DNA of 38,840 nt from JBBQXK01 sp038251625 (GCA_038251625.1 JBBSBE010000022.1:1-38840), one strand, 5' to 3'. Shown: positions 1-9,458, counted from the first letter of the stretch. Program-made: numbers and translations. The notes: generated by a model not told the origin, from the sequence alone.

Positions 1-1004
1 GTGTTGTCGATCGCCGACACAGCCGTCGTGATCGTCAGGTTGATCAGATCACCGTCGACCACCACTGGCGTAAAGTTCATCTCAACGCCGAAGGGTTTGT
101 ATTCGATCGAGATATCGCCAGATCCACTGGCGACCGGAATGGGATATTCACCACCCGCCAGGAACTTCGCTTCCTGCCCCGAAAGGGCAGTCAGGTTTGG
201 TTCTGCCAGCGTGCGGACAACGCCCTTGGTTTCCAGCGCTTCAAGCAACACGCCGATCTGTACGTTCCCGGCTGTGAAGCCAAGCCCGAGTGCGCCCTTG
301 GAGTTGGAGTTGACGGGGAAGTTGCCGTCGTTGAAGAGACCGCCCACAGCACCGTCTGCGGTAAAGTTGCCGGTGCCAGACACCGCACCCACATCGGTTC
401 CGCCGATGGTGCGCAGGGCGAGCGACGAACTCAGGCTCTTTGCCACCGACCGCTGCATTTCCGCGAAGCGTACTTTCAGCATCACTTGCTGGGTGCCGCC
501 GACCGTCATCAGGTTCGACACGCGTTCTGGCGCGTAACGGTTTGCCAGATCAAGCGCGCGGTCGAGTTTGACGAGGGATGAAACCGTGCCGGAAAGCACG
601 ATGCCATCATTCGCCGTCCGGACCTCAATCTTTTCGCCGGGCAAAATCTGCTGCAGGCGTTCTTTGAACTCGGCGATATCTGGCGTCACGTGCACATCAA
701 CGTTCGCAATCAAGGAGCCGTCGGCGCCCAGCAGCGTCAGCGTCGTGCGCCCGGGCGCCTTGCCCAGCACGTAGATCGACCTGTCCGAGAGGGTGGAGAT
801 GTCTGCGATCCCGGGATTTGCGATCGAAAGTTCCGCAAACGGGCTTTCGCTTTCCACAACCACGGCCCTGTTCATGGGCACGTTGAGCGCGCCGGACGGC
901 GCCCCCGACATCACCCGCAGAGTCTGGGCCTCTGCAAAGTCTTGGCCAAGGCCACCAAGCAAAACGCCCAGTGCCGTCGCCGTCAATAGCGTACGCATGC
1001 TCAT
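1..1004 (-). CDS. cpaC: Tad pilus secretin CpaC/RcpA, 3' end outside window
   Basis: Outer-membrane secretin of the Tad/Flp pilus machine, the channel through which the pilus leaves the cell. About 334 codons read leftward without a stop from ATG at 1004 and run off the window edge, so only the N-terminal part is present. Residues 1-26 look like a signal peptide ending near AEAQ. An N-terminal pilus-formation domain follows (surface residues around LSDRSIYVLGKAPGRTTL), then a BON-like segment (DGIVLSGTVSS), then the start of the secretin domain (VMLKVRFAEMQRSVAKSL, LLEALETKGVVRTLAEPNL). This is the usual RcpA/CpaC order. It lies 218 bp downstream of cpaB on the same strand, matching the cpaB-cpaC order of tad loci. 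A hairpin separates the two genes. The missing part should hold the rest of the secretin domain. Confidence 0.93.
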   Translation of the reverse strand, partial: MSMRTLLTATALGVLLGGLGQDFAEAQTLRVMSGAPSGALNVPMNRAVVVESESPFAELSIANPGIADISTLSDRSIYVLGKAPGRTTLTLLGADGSLIANVDVHVTPDIAEFKERLQQILPGEKIEVRTANDGIVLSGTVSSLVKLDRALDLANRYAPERVSNLMTVGGTQQVMLKVRFAEMQRSVAKSLSSSLALRTIGGTDVGAVSGTGNFTADGAVGGLFNDGNFPVNSNSKGALGLGFTAGNVQIGVLLEALETKGVVRTLAEPNLTALSGQEAKFLAGGEYPIPVASGSGDISIEYKPFGVEMNFTPVVVDGDLINLTITTAVSAIDN

Positions 1005-1167
1005 GTGACCTGCCTTTCCGATCACGCCCCGGTCAAGGGTCTGTCGCCCTATTCGAGGTAGACCATGGCGCAGTTGGCAATTTATTGCAAGAATCAATCA
1101 GTTGGACTGTGTTGTTTATGTGGATAACCTGCAACAGGTCGCAACGGATAGTACCAGAATGCACAAA

Positions 1168-1188
1168 GGCCACCCAGATAGGGTGGCC
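1168..1188 (-). terminator. Intercistronic hairpin between cpaB and cpaC
   Basis: A perfect 8-bp inverted repeat (GGCCACCC / GGGTGGCC) with a 5-nt loop lies 34 bp past the cpaB stop on the minus strand. It is followed by only three T residues (TTTG), so it is a weak intrinsic terminator or an mRNA-stabilising hairpin. Either could make cpaC expression lower than that of cpaB and the pilins. Confidence 0.5.
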
Positions 1189-1222
1189 CAAGCGCGAAAA
1201 TCCGGTTGTCCGGCGGGGTCGA

Positions 1223-2065
1223 TCAGTTGGTGCAGGGGATCGCGATCTCGACCGCTTCGCCACCTTTGCGGGTGCGGATGGTGCAAACCTTTTCGGCCTC
1301 GACCTTGATCTCGACCTTGTCCTGGATCCCAAGTAGCCCCTTGGCATCCACTTCCACGAAGCCCGCATCGGTCGCATCGTCGGCGCCGACAAGCGACAGC
1401 GACAGCTTGCCAGTGGCCTGTGCCTGGGCGAGCCGCGCCACTTGTTCGGGAGTCGCCTCGACGGTTACGGTGCGGGCGATAAGCGTTCCGGACGCCTCGT
1501 TGTTGGCCTGCTGGTCAACCGCCACGATCTTGATCGTACCTTCGATCAGGCGCGTCAAATCCCCTTCGATGTCGGCCACAGCACCCGTCCAGTAAATATC
1601 GACGTTGTCATTGGGCTTCAGGAAGCCCGACACGCCGGACGCCACGTCCACCTTGATGGCAAAGGCGCGCATGCCTTTGGTCAAACGTGCGGTCAGGCCC
1701 ACATCCTCGCCCGGTTCGGTGACTTTGGCGGCCAGGATCGGTTCCATTTTGTCGAGTTGGCGAATGACATACCGCGGGCGCGCATAATCGCCAGGGAAGA
1801 GCGCCGGTTCTTCGGTAAAGAAGGCCTCGGGAAGGCTGTTCTTTGGCATCAGCACCTTCTGGACCGAATCCTTGGTCAGTGCGGCGCCGTAGGCGAGCTG
1901 ATCCTTCGCGACATAGACCTCGACGAACGGGCCGACCTTATCCAGAAAGGCACGCGCTCTGGCCAGTTCCGAGGCGTTGTTCCCCATGTATTGGTTGACC
2001 ATGTAGACAGCGAAACCCGCCAGAGCGAGTCCCACCACAAAAACCAGTCCGAATACTGCCCGCAT
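1223..2065 (-). CDS. cpaB: Flp pilus assembly protein CpaB (RcpC)
   Basis: Periplasmic, membrane-anchored component of the Tad/Flp pilus assembly system, 280 aa. An N-terminal transmembrane segment (about residues 4-22, VFGLVFVVGLALAGFAVYMV) is followed by an SAF/RcpC region (residues about 45-110: VEVYVAKDQLAYGAALTKD, then LFPGDYARPRYVIRQLDKMEP). A C-terminal CpaB domain contains VASGVSGFLKPNDNVDIYWT, the usual signature around bound-ligand loops of the family. The ATG at 2065 is preferred because GGGG sits 8 nt upstream; an in-frame GTG at 2074 is the alternative. It follows the second Flp pilin by about 47 bp and precedes cpaC, which fits the tad gene order. Confidence 0.92.
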   Translation of the reverse strand: MRAVFGLVFVVGLALAGFAVYMVNQYMGNNASELARARAFLDKVGPFVEVYVAKDQLAYGAALTKDSVQKVLMPKNSLPEAFFTEEPALFPGDYARPRYVIRQLDKMEPILAAKVTEPGEDVGLTARLTKGMRAFAIKVDVASGVSGFLKPNDNVDIYWTGAVADIEGDLTRLIEGTIKIVAVDQQANNEASGTLIARTVTVEATPEQVARLAQAQATGKLSLSLVGADDATDAGFVEVDAKGLLGIQDKVEIKVEAEKVCTIRTRKGGEAVEIAIPCTN

Positions 2066-2112
2066 GTCGTTCACCCCACTCTATGTCAGGCCTTGCCCGG
2101 CCTGCTGGTTTT

Positions 2113-2322
2113 TTACCAGTTGTTGTTGCTCGCCGTCGCCATGTTATCAACGATCGACCTTGCGGCATTGTCGAAAACCGCCTGGGTCAAGACCTGGAAC
2201 ACCACCAAAACAAGCGCGATAACCGCACCTGTAAGGACGACAAAGTCCACCGTAATGGCACCGTTCTCGTCGCGCAGGAACGCGCGAAGGCGCCGAAAGC
2301 GGAGGGGGTTGATTGTGTTCAT
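2113..2322 (-). CDS. Flp-family pilin-like protein (second copy)
   Basis: Small pilin-like protein, 69 aa. A basic leader (residues 1-21, ending DENG) is followed by a hydrophobic segment beginning AITVDFVVLTGAVIALVLVV (residues 22-41). That is the class IVb/Flp prepilin design in which the peptidase cuts after Gly; the usual Glu5-Tyr6 pair is Asp26-Phe27 here. The tail ATASNNNW is polar. The leader is longer and more basic than that of the first pilin (21 versus 14 residues). A strong GAGGAA ribosome site lies 8 nt before the ATG. Its position directly before cpaB and after a terminator suggests that it belongs to the cpaB-cpaC transcript and may be a minor pilin. TadE-like pseudopilin is less likely at this size. 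Confidence 0.82.
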   Translation of the reverse strand: MNTINPLRFRRLRAFLRDENGAITVDFVVLTGAVIALVLVVFQVLTQAVFDNAARSIVDNMATASNNNW

Positions 2323-2445
2323 TGTCGCTTCCTCTTCTGTATAGCGCCCCTTTAGACGGACTAGCGTCGAAATGTGGCTGCATCTTGGCTATTCTGGTGT
2401 GATTTCAGGGAAACACAGCGACGCCAGGCGCCTTATGAAACGAAA

Positions 2446-2473
2446 ATCGCGGCCTTGTTTCCAAGGCCGCGAT
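2446..2473 (-). terminator. Rho-independent terminator after the first Flp pilin
   Basis: A 12-bp perfect stem (ATCGCGGCCTTG / CAAGGCCGCGAT) with a 4-nt loop is followed on the minus strand by TTTCGTTTC. It lies 22 bp past the stop of the first pilin and before the second. This would let the major pilin be transcribed abundantly while limiting read-through into the assembly genes. Confidence 0.88.
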
Positions 2474-2495
2474 ATTCATCTTCTCGCCGAGTGGA

Positions 2496-2684
2496 TCAGG
2501 GCTGACCGGCAGTGCGGGCGGCGATCAGGTCGGCTGCGATGCCGTCAGCGCTGGCGCTGATTTGCGGGCCGATCGTGTTCATCACGAGCAGGCCAAGGCC
2601 AACGATGGCAGCGGTCAGCACGACCCAGTCAACGGTCACAGCGCCAGCTTCGTCGTTCGCGAAGGTCTTGAAGAGGTTCAGCAT
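2496..2684 (-). CDS. flp: Flp family type IVb pilin (likely major subunit)
   Basis: Major pilin of the Tad pilus, 62 aa, the typical Flp length. Leader residues 1-14 end DEAG; cleavage would expose AVTVDWVVLTAAIVGLGLLV (residues 15-34), the hydrophobic helix that packs the pilus core. The conserved Glu5-Tyr6 of classical Flp is Asp19-Trp20. The rest (GPQISASADGIAADLIAARTAGQP) is a short amphipathic tail. The ribosome site AAAGGGAA is about 8 nt from the ATG. A strong terminator follows immediately, as expected for a highly expressed structural subunit. Maturation would need a prepilin peptidase (TadV/CpaA), which is not in the window. Confidence 0.92.
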   Translation of the reverse strand: MLNLFKTFANDEAGAVTVDWVVLTAAIVGLGLLVMNTIGPQISASADGIAADLIAARTAGQP

Positions 2685-3049
2685 GATAGGTTCCCTTTCC
2701 TGGGATAAGATGTGTTTCCGGTTTCCACCGCTCCGGGTCGTCTCGTTCCGGCCTCTGTTCCGGTTCGATCTCCGTCTCGGCATGGGTACAAACTGCCTGT
2801 TGTCTGTGTTCGGACTGTGGAGGAGATGAGGCATTTTCCGGGAATTGGAAGAATCTGTGAAAAACCACTAAGCATATGATGATAATGTGATTTTCGTAGA
2901 TTTCATACACGCTCCCGTTGTGGCGATCTGTGGCAGCGAAGCCTATTCCCGCATTTTTGCCACAATCCGGCGCCGATTCGCCTTGGTGAATGGTGCGGTT
3001 GCTGGCACGGTTCCCTCAATAAAGAACAAACGCGAGCAGGCATCTGACA
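2685..3049. other. Intergenic region between flp and the transglycosylase gene (365 bp)
   Basis: The two genes diverge here, so the region must hold at least two promoters. It has an AT-rich core around 2860-2910 unlike its GC-rich surroundings, and the pilin leader would be long if transcription begins there. I see no convincing -35/-10 pair, no CtrA-type TTAA-N7-TTAA and no small gene with a good ribosome site. The short ORFs crossing it have no recognisable protein character. Confidence 0.6.
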
Positions 3050-3916
3050 ATGAAAATCCGGGCGGGGCTGGCAACAGCAGCCGCGATCTGGTGTGCAAGT
3101 GTTTTGGCGGCGCCGGGGCAAAGCCTCTCTGGCGGCGACGATTTTTCATTTCGCCGGATCAAGGTGGCCGCGCCGGGCAGCGGGCCACGCATCACGGTGC
3201 AGATCGACCCTGCCGAACAGGCCCGCCGTCTGGCCCCGCCGCCGAAGCCAGAGCCGAAGGCCGAAGCCGAGGTATCGGCCGCGGCGCCCCTTTCCCCGCC
3301 CACAGGCCCGTCACCGGCATCATCCTACGCATGGTTCTGGGACCTTGTCCCCCCCGCGCGCAGTGCGGTCGACGGCCGCTTTCCTTCGGCGATGGCGGCC
3401 CTGTCGCAGGGCCCCGGGGGCGCGCAGGTGCGCGGGCCACGTCTGCAGCATTTGCAGGAAGTGGCAAAAACCTATGGCACCGAGATCCTGAAAGCCACGA
3501 TCGGCACCAAGGTTTCGCCGGCGCTGGTGCTGGCCGTGATGTCGGTGGAAAGTGCCGGGCGCGCAGAGGCCGTCAGTTCGGCGGGTGCCACCGGGCTGAT
3601 GCAACTGATCCCTGCCACGGCAGAGCGGTTCGGCGTAACCGATGCCAAGGACCCGGCGCAGAACATCAAGGGCGGTGTGGCCTATCTTGACTGGCTTCTG
3701 GGAGAATTCGACCGTGATCCGCTGATGGTCCTGGCCGCCTATAATGCGGGGGAGGGCGCGGTGCGTGCCAACGATGGCGTGCCACCCTATGCCGAGACGC
3801 GCGACTACGTGCCGAAAGTTCTTGCTGCGTGGCAAGTCGCGCAGGGGCTGTGCCTGTCTCCACCCGAGCTGGTCACAGATCCGTGCGTGTTCAAGGTGAT
3901 CTCGGCAGTTGACTAG
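3050..3916 (+). CDS. Lytic murein transglycosylase (SLT domain)
   Basis: Periplasmic peptidoglycan-cleaving enzyme that forms 1,6-anhydromuramyl products, 288 aa. Signal peptide about residues 1-24. Residues 40-95 are Pro/Ala-rich and probably a linker. The family 1 SLT domain spans about residues 130-262: catalytic Glu167 in VMSVESAG, then SAGATGLMQLIPATA (177-191), AAYNAGEGAV (229-238) and PYAETRDYVPKV (246-257). All four standard SLT motifs are present. The C-terminal tail has two Cys (C268, C279) that may form a disulfide. Start chosen at the ATG preceded by GCAGG. It is divergent from the flp pilin; a role in opening the wall for the pilus is possible but only inferred from position. Its stop overlaps that of the convergent GNAT gene in a shared CTAG. 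Confidence 0.93.
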   Translation: MKIRAGLATAAAIWCASVLAAPGQSLSGGDDFSFRRIKVAAPGSGPRITVQIDPAEQARRLAPPPKPEPKAEAEVSAAAPLSPPTGPSPASSYAWFWDLVPPARSAVDGRFPSAMAALSQGPGGAQVRGPRLQHLQEVAKTYGTEILKATIGTKVSPALVLAVMSVESAGRAEAVSSAGATGLMQLIPATAERFGVTDAKDPAQNIKGGVAYLDWLLGEFDRDPLMVLAAYNAGEGAVRANDGVPPYAETRDYVPKVLAAWQVAQGLCLSPPELVTDPCVFKVISAVD

Positions 3917-4203
3917 ACCGAAAACGCATCCGCCCATTCGGGGTGTTTCTTGCGCTGCGCGTTCACGAAAGGGCAAAGGGGCATGATCTTGAACCCCTCC
4001 GCCCGCGCATCCGCAACCAGCCGCGTGGCCAGCGCGAGGCCCGCACCGGTGCCACGAAAGCTGTCAGGGACAGACGTGTGATCCGCGATCACCAGCGTGG
4101 GAGTGGTGATCGAATAGGTCAGTTCCGCCTCTTCGCCGTCCTTGCGGATGACATAGCGCCCTTTCGACCCCGACACGTCGCGCGCGATCGTGAAATCAGT
4201 CAA
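3913..4203 (-). CDS. Small GNAT-family N-acetyltransferase (YjdJ/COG2388 type)
   Basis: Short GCN5-related acetyltransferase of 96 aa, the usual size of the YjdJ-like group. It shows the compact acetyl-CoA-binding core TSVPDSFRGTGAGLALATRLVADARAEG (about residues 43-70), where R-G-T-G-A-G is the pyrophosphate loop. MPLCPFVNAQRKKHPEWADAF follows; the C-P-F motif before a helix is typical of this group. The best in-frame start is TTG at 4203, which overlaps the scoB stop by 8 nt; a GTG at 4176 would remove the first strand. Last gene of the scoA-CMD-scoB-GNAT run. Substrate unknown. Confidence 0.85.
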   Translation of the reverse strand: MTDFTIARDVSGSKGRYVIRKDGEEAELTYSITTPTLVIADHTSVPDSFRGTGAGLALATRLVADARAEGFKIMPLCPFVNAQRKKHPEWADAFSV

Positions 4204-4825
4204 CGAGCGTGGCCTCTGTCGCGGCGCGCAGATCGGCCGCGGTCACGCCATCGGCGAGTTCCACGACCCGCAGGCCCCCTGGCACCACATCCATCACGCC
4301 AAGGTTGGTGATGATGCGGTCCACCACACCCTTGCCCGTCAGGGGCAGGGTGCAGGCCTTCAGCACCTTGGATTCGCCGGATTTCGAGGTGTGGTCCATG
4401 ACCACGACCACGCGGCCCACACCCGCCACAAGGTCCATCGCACCGCCCATCCCCTTGACCAGCTTGCCGGGGATCATCCAGTTTGCAAGGTCGCCGTCCT
4501 CGGACACCTCCATCGCGCCGAGGATGGCCATGGCGATCTTGCCGCCGCGGATCATGGCGAAGGATTGGGCAGAGTCGAAGAAAGCGGTCTGTGGCAACTC
4601 GGTGATCGTCTGTTTCCCGGCGTTTATAAGGTCGGGGTCTTCCTCACCTTCGTAAGGAAACGCGCCCATGCCCAGCATCCCGTTTTCCGATTGCAGCGTG
4701 ACGTCCACGCCGTCGGGGATGTAGTTCGACACCAGCGTCGGGATGCCGATGCCGAGGTTGACATACCAGCCGTCCTGAAGCTCTTGCGCCGCACGGGCGG
4801 CGATCTGGTTGCGGTCCCAGGGCAT
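4196..4825 (-). CDS. scoB: 3-oxoacid CoA-transferase subunit B
   Basis: Beta subunit of succinyl-CoA:3-ketoacid CoA-transferase, which moves CoA from succinyl-CoA to acetoacetate (ketone-body / polyhydroxybutyrate use) or to a related 3-oxoacid. 209 aa, standard length. NLGIGIPTLVSNY (residues 23-35) is the subunit B signature, and the catalytic glutamate that forms the CoA thioester is Glu47 in QSENGMLGMG. GGAMDLVAGVGRVVVVMDHTSK lies near the middle. ATG at 4825 is chosen because GGAGG stands 7 nt upstream; an in-frame TTG at 4831 has no such site. It starts 2 nt after the stop of the decarboxylase-like gene that separates it from scoA. A 3-oxoadipate CoA-transferase (PcaJ) role cannot be excluded. 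Confidence 0.93.
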   Translation of the reverse strand: MPWDRNQIAARAAQELQDGWYVNLGIGIPTLVSNYIPDGVDVTLQSENGMLGMGAFPYEGEEDPDLINAGKQTITELPQTAFFDSAQSFAMIRGGKIAMAILGAMEVSEDGDLANWMIPGKLVKGMGGAMDLVAGVGRVVVVMDHTSKSGESKVLKACTLPLTGKGVVDRIITNLGVMDVVPGGLRVVELADGVTAADLRAATEATLVD

Positions 4826-4827
4826 GA

Positions 4828-5223
4828 TCAATCCTCCAATGGAAGCAGGCCACGTTCGGCGAACACCTGTTTCGCGGTGAACATGGCATTCAGGGCGGCG
4901 GGGAAGCCCGCATAGACGGCCATATGGGTGATGGCCTCCACTATCTCTCTCGGGGCCACGCCCACATTCAGCGCGCCATTCACATGTACCGCCAGCTGCG
5001 GCTGGGCATGCCCAAGGGCAGCAAGGCCCGCAATGGTCACAAGCTCGCGGTCACGCAGGTTGAGGCCGGGGCGCTGGTAGATGTCTCCGAAGGCGAACTC
5101 GATGACGTAGCGCCCCAGATCGGGCGCCACATCGGCCAGCGAGGCAATCACCCGCTCGCCCTGCTCGCCGTCGATCTCGGCGAGCTTGGCAAGGCCTTCG
5201 GCGTATCGGTCGCGCTCGGTCAC
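4828..5223 (-). CDS. Carboxymuconolactone decarboxylase family protein
   Basis: 131-aa protein of the CMD/PcaC-like fold. The conserved core is DLGRYVIEFAFGDIYQRPGL, then LRDRELVTIAGLAALGHAQPQLAVHVNGALNVGVAPREIVEAITHMAVYAGFPAALNAM. This matches the gamma-carboxymuconolactone decarboxylase pattern, including the RE-hydrophobic strand and the helix before YAGFPAA. The CxxC of AhpD-type peroxidases is absent, so peroxidase activity is unlikely. The GTG start at 5223 overlaps the scoA stop as GTGA, and the gene ends 2 nt before scoB, so it is embedded between two subunits of one enzyme. PcaC itself acts in the beta-ketoadipate pathway, whose last step uses a CoA-transferase. The true substrate here is unknown. 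Confidence 0.88.
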   Translation of the reverse strand: MTERDRYAEGLAKLAEIDGEQGERVIASLADVAPDLGRYVIEFAFGDIYQRPGLNLRDRELVTIAGLAALGHAQPQLAVHVNGALNVGVAPREIVEAITHMAVYAGFPAALNAMFTAKQVFAERGLLPLED

Positions 5224-5924
5224 ACGGCCTCCCGCTTGCGCACGGTGCGCTGTTCGATGCGTTTCTCGTGGGTGCCCTGCACAAGACGGTGCACATAGAT
5301 GCCGGGCAGGTGGATGGTGTCGGGGTCGAGCGAGCCAAGGGGCACGATTTCCTCGACCTCCGCCACGCAGACCTTGCCGCAGGTGGCGGCGGGCGGGTTG
5401 AAGTTGCGGGCGGTCTTGCGGAACACGAGGTTGCCCGAGGGGTCGCCCTTCCACGCCTTGACGATGGAAAGGTCCGCCACGATGCCGGTTTCGAGGATAT
5501 AATCCTTGCCGTCGAAGGTTTTCACATCCTTGCCCTCGGCGATGACGGTGCCGACGCCGGTGCGGGTGTAGAACCCGCCGATCCCTGCGCCGCCCGCGCG
5601 CATCCGCTCGGCCAGCGTGCCTTGCGGGTTGAATTCCAGCTCCAGCTCGCCCGCCAGATACTGGCGCATGAATTCGGCATTCTCACCCACATAGGACGAG
5701 ATCATCTTTTTCACCTGATGGCTTTCCAGCAGGATCCCAAGGCCGAAGCCATCAACGCCCGCGTTGTTCGACGCGACTGTCAGGTTCTTCGTGCCCGCCT
5801 TTCGGATGGCAGCGATACAAAGCTCGGGAATGCCGCAAAGGCCGAAGCCCCCTGCTGCAATCAGCATGCCGTCGAACAAAAGCCCGTCAAGCGCTGCGTC
5901 CGCGCTGGGATAGACCTTCTTCAT
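5220..5924 (-). CDS. scoA: 3-oxoacid CoA-transferase subunit A
   Basis: Alpha subunit of the succinyl-CoA:3-oxoacid CoA-transferase, partner of the scoB product. 234 aa. The family's Gly-rich CoA-binding loop is visible as GGFGLCGIPE (residues 25-34). Later come LTVASNNAGVDGFGLGILL, SSYVGENAEFMRQYLAGELELE and the NPQGTLAERMRAGGAGIGGFYT stretch, all characteristic of the A subunit. ATG at 5924 is preceded by GGGGGA with 7 nt spacing; longer in-frame extensions upstream lack family similarity. First gene of a four-gene run; its promoter must lie in the 130 bp shared with the divergent tRNA-Leu. Confidence 0.94.
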   Translation of the reverse strand: MKKVYPSADAALDGLLFDGMLIAAGGFGLCGIPELCIAAIRKAGTKNLTVASNNAGVDGFGLGILLESHQVKKMISSYVGENAEFMRQYLAGELELEFNPQGTLAERMRAGGAGIGGFYTRTGVGTVIAEGKDVKTFDGKDYILETGIVADLSIVKAWKGDPSGNLVFRKTARNFNPPAATCGKVCVAEVEEIVPLGSLDPDTIHLPGIYVHRLVQGTHEKRIEQRTVRKREAV

Positions 5925-6014
5925 CCGCGTTCCCCCGATCTGCCTGCCCCTTGTCATCGCCCATGCGCGCCGTGTCGTCAATCGCCGCGCTGCAGCGCGA
6001 GGATACGCCGTGCC

Positions 6015-6042
6015 TTTACGCCGCCCGCGCCCGCCCTATGCT
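6015..6042 (+). promoter_or_regulatory. Candidate promoter of tRNA-Leu
   Basis: TTTACG (6015-6020) and TATGCT (6037-6042) with a 16-nt spacer resemble a housekeeping sigma-70-type promoter. Transcription would start about 6 nt before the tRNA. The match is imperfect and rests on sequence alone. Confidence 0.45.
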
Positions 6043-6054
6043 GGCAACCGCCCG

Positions 6055-6140
6055 GCCCGCGTGGTGGAATGGTAGACACAGGGGACTTAAAATCCCCAGG
6101 CCGAAGGGCCGTGCCGGTTCGAGCCCGGCCGCGGGTACCA
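6055..6140 (+). tRNA. tRNA-Leu, anticodon UAA
   Basis: 86-nt class II tRNA. The acceptor stem is GCCCGCG with CGCGGGT (first pair G-U), followed by discriminator A and an encoded CCA at 6138-6140. The anticodon arm is GGGGA-CTTAAAA-TCCCC, giving anticodon TAA for codon UUA. The long variable arm AGGCCGAAGGGCCG is typical of leucine tRNAs, and the T arm contains GGTTCGAGCC. UUA is a rare codon in a GC-rich genome, so this is a minor leucine isoacceptor. Confidence 0.96.
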
Positions 6141-6144
6141 GGGC

Positions 6145-6168
6145 CGGGCGGGGGCGAACCCCCGCCCG
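6145..6168. terminator. Strong hairpin between tRNA-Leu and katG
   Basis: A 10-bp perfect GC stem (CGGGCGGGGG / CCCCCGCCCG) with a 4-nt loop sits 8 bp past the katG stop and 4 bp past the tRNA CCA. Read on the katG (minus) strand, the loop is TTCG, the extra-stable UUCG tetraloop. No T-run follows on either strand. It is better called a 3' end stabiliser or factor-dependent terminator shared by the two convergent genes than a classical intrinsic terminator. Confidence 0.6.
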
Positions 6169-6175
6169 CCTGACA

Positions 6176-8368
<2,193 letters not shown>

Positions 8369-8499
8369 AGGTCTCTCCGATCCTTGCTGGGGCGGGTCCG
8401 CGCGGGGCGCGGATGCCATTTCGCGGGAAGCGTGAAGGGGCGCGATCCGCCCGCGAGTCACCGCTCCGATGCCGCTGTCTTAGCGCAGGCGGGCGATTG

Positions 8500-8513
8500 G
8501 ATTAAGTTGAATC
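8500..8513. promoter_or_regulatory. Candidate OxyR-binding element in the katG-oxyR intergenic region
   Basis: GATT-N6-AATC (8500-8513) lies in the only AT-rich part of the divergent region. A further GATT begins at 8495, spaced 11 nt from the same AATC. LysR-type regulators commonly bind such interrupted dyads between themselves and a divergent target. The site is 27 bp from the oxyR start, so it would also serve autoregulation. The call is from the dyad and context only. Confidence 0.4.
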
Positions 8514-8540
8514 TGCTGATGGGCGCGATAAGGTGAACTT

Positions 8541-9458
8541 ATGAACGCACTGACCCTGAAACAACTGCGCTATTTCGAGGCGCTGGTCCGGCAGGGCCAT
8601 TTCGGCAGGGCGGCAGAGGCTTGCGCGATCTCGCAGCCTGCCCTTTCGATGCAGATCAAGGAGTTGGAACAATCCTTCGGCACCCCGCTCTTCGAGCGTG
8701 GGGCACGCGAGGTGCGGCCCACCCCTCTTGGCGAGGCGGTGGCGCTGCGCGTGCGCGATATCCTGCGGGCGGTGGACGAGTTGGGCGATCTTGCCCGCGC
8801 GACCGAAGACAGGCTGGCGGGGCGGCTGCGGATCGGGGTGATCCCGACCGTGGCGCCCTATCTTTTGCCGACGATCATCGGCAACCTTGCCCGCGACAAC
8901 GCCGATCTTGATATCCATGTGCGCGAGACGGTGACGCCGCGGCTGATCGAAGAATTGGCCGAAGGGCGGCTGGATACGGCCATCGTTGCGCTGCCGGTGT
9001 CCGAGCCGTCGCTGACCGAGGTGGCGCTATTCACCGAAACCTTCGTGCTGGTACGCCCCAGCGCGGATGCGCTCAGCCCGGTGCCCGACCGCGAGGCCCT
9101 GCGCGAGATGCGGCTCCTTCTTCTGGAGGAAGGCCACTGCTTCCGCGATCAGGCGCTGTCGTTTTGCCAGATGCAGGCGGCCAGCCCGCGCGAGTTGCTG
9201 GACGGCAGCTCGCTGACCACGCTTGTGCAGATGGTCGGGGCGGGCATCGGCGTCACCCTGATCCCCGAGATGGCGGTGGCGGTGGAAACGCGGCTTGCGC
9301 GTGTGGCAATCTCGCGGTTCCGCGCACCGGAACCGAGCCGCACCATCGGCATGATCTGGCGCCGGTCCAGCCCGCTTGCGCCGCAACTTGCCCGCGTGGC
9401 AGAGATCGTGCGCGCCTCGGCCATGGCATTGCGTCTCGACTCAAGCGTCCTTGCGTGA
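8541..9458 (+). CDS. oxyR: Hydrogen-peroxide-sensing LysR regulator OxyR
   Basis: LysR-type regulator of 305 aa that senses peroxide through a reversible disulfide. N-terminal winged helix (residues 1-62: LKQLRYFEALVRQGHFGRAAEACAISQPALSMQIKELE), linker helix, then the sensor domain. The redox cysteines Cys200 and Cys209 lie in LLLLEEGHCFRDQALSFC with the 9-residue spacing of E. coli Cys199/Cys208, which separates this protein from ordinary LysR members. Ribosome site AAGGTG before the ATG. It is divergent from katG, its expected target. Its 3' end overlaps the convergent doxX gene by 18 bp. Confidence 0.96.
   Translation: MNALTLKQLRYFEALVRQGHFGRAAEACAISQPALSMQIKELEQSFGTPLFERGAREVRPTPLGEAVALRVRDILRAVDELGDLARATEDRLAGRLRIGVIPTVAPYLLPTIIGNLARDNADLDIHVRETVTPRLIEELAEGRLDTAIVALPVSEPSLTEVALFTETFVLVRPSADALSPVPDREALREMRLLLLEEGHCFRDQALSFCQMQAASPRELLDGSSLTTLVQMVGAGIGVTLIPEMAVAVETRLARVAISRFRAPEPSRTIGMIWRRSSPLAPQLARVAEIVRASAMALRLDSSVLA

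Noticed and set aside
1..537. Plus-strand open frame at the window start
   Set aside because: Antisense shadow of cpaC, whose minus-strand frame has signal peptide, BON-like and secretin motifs.
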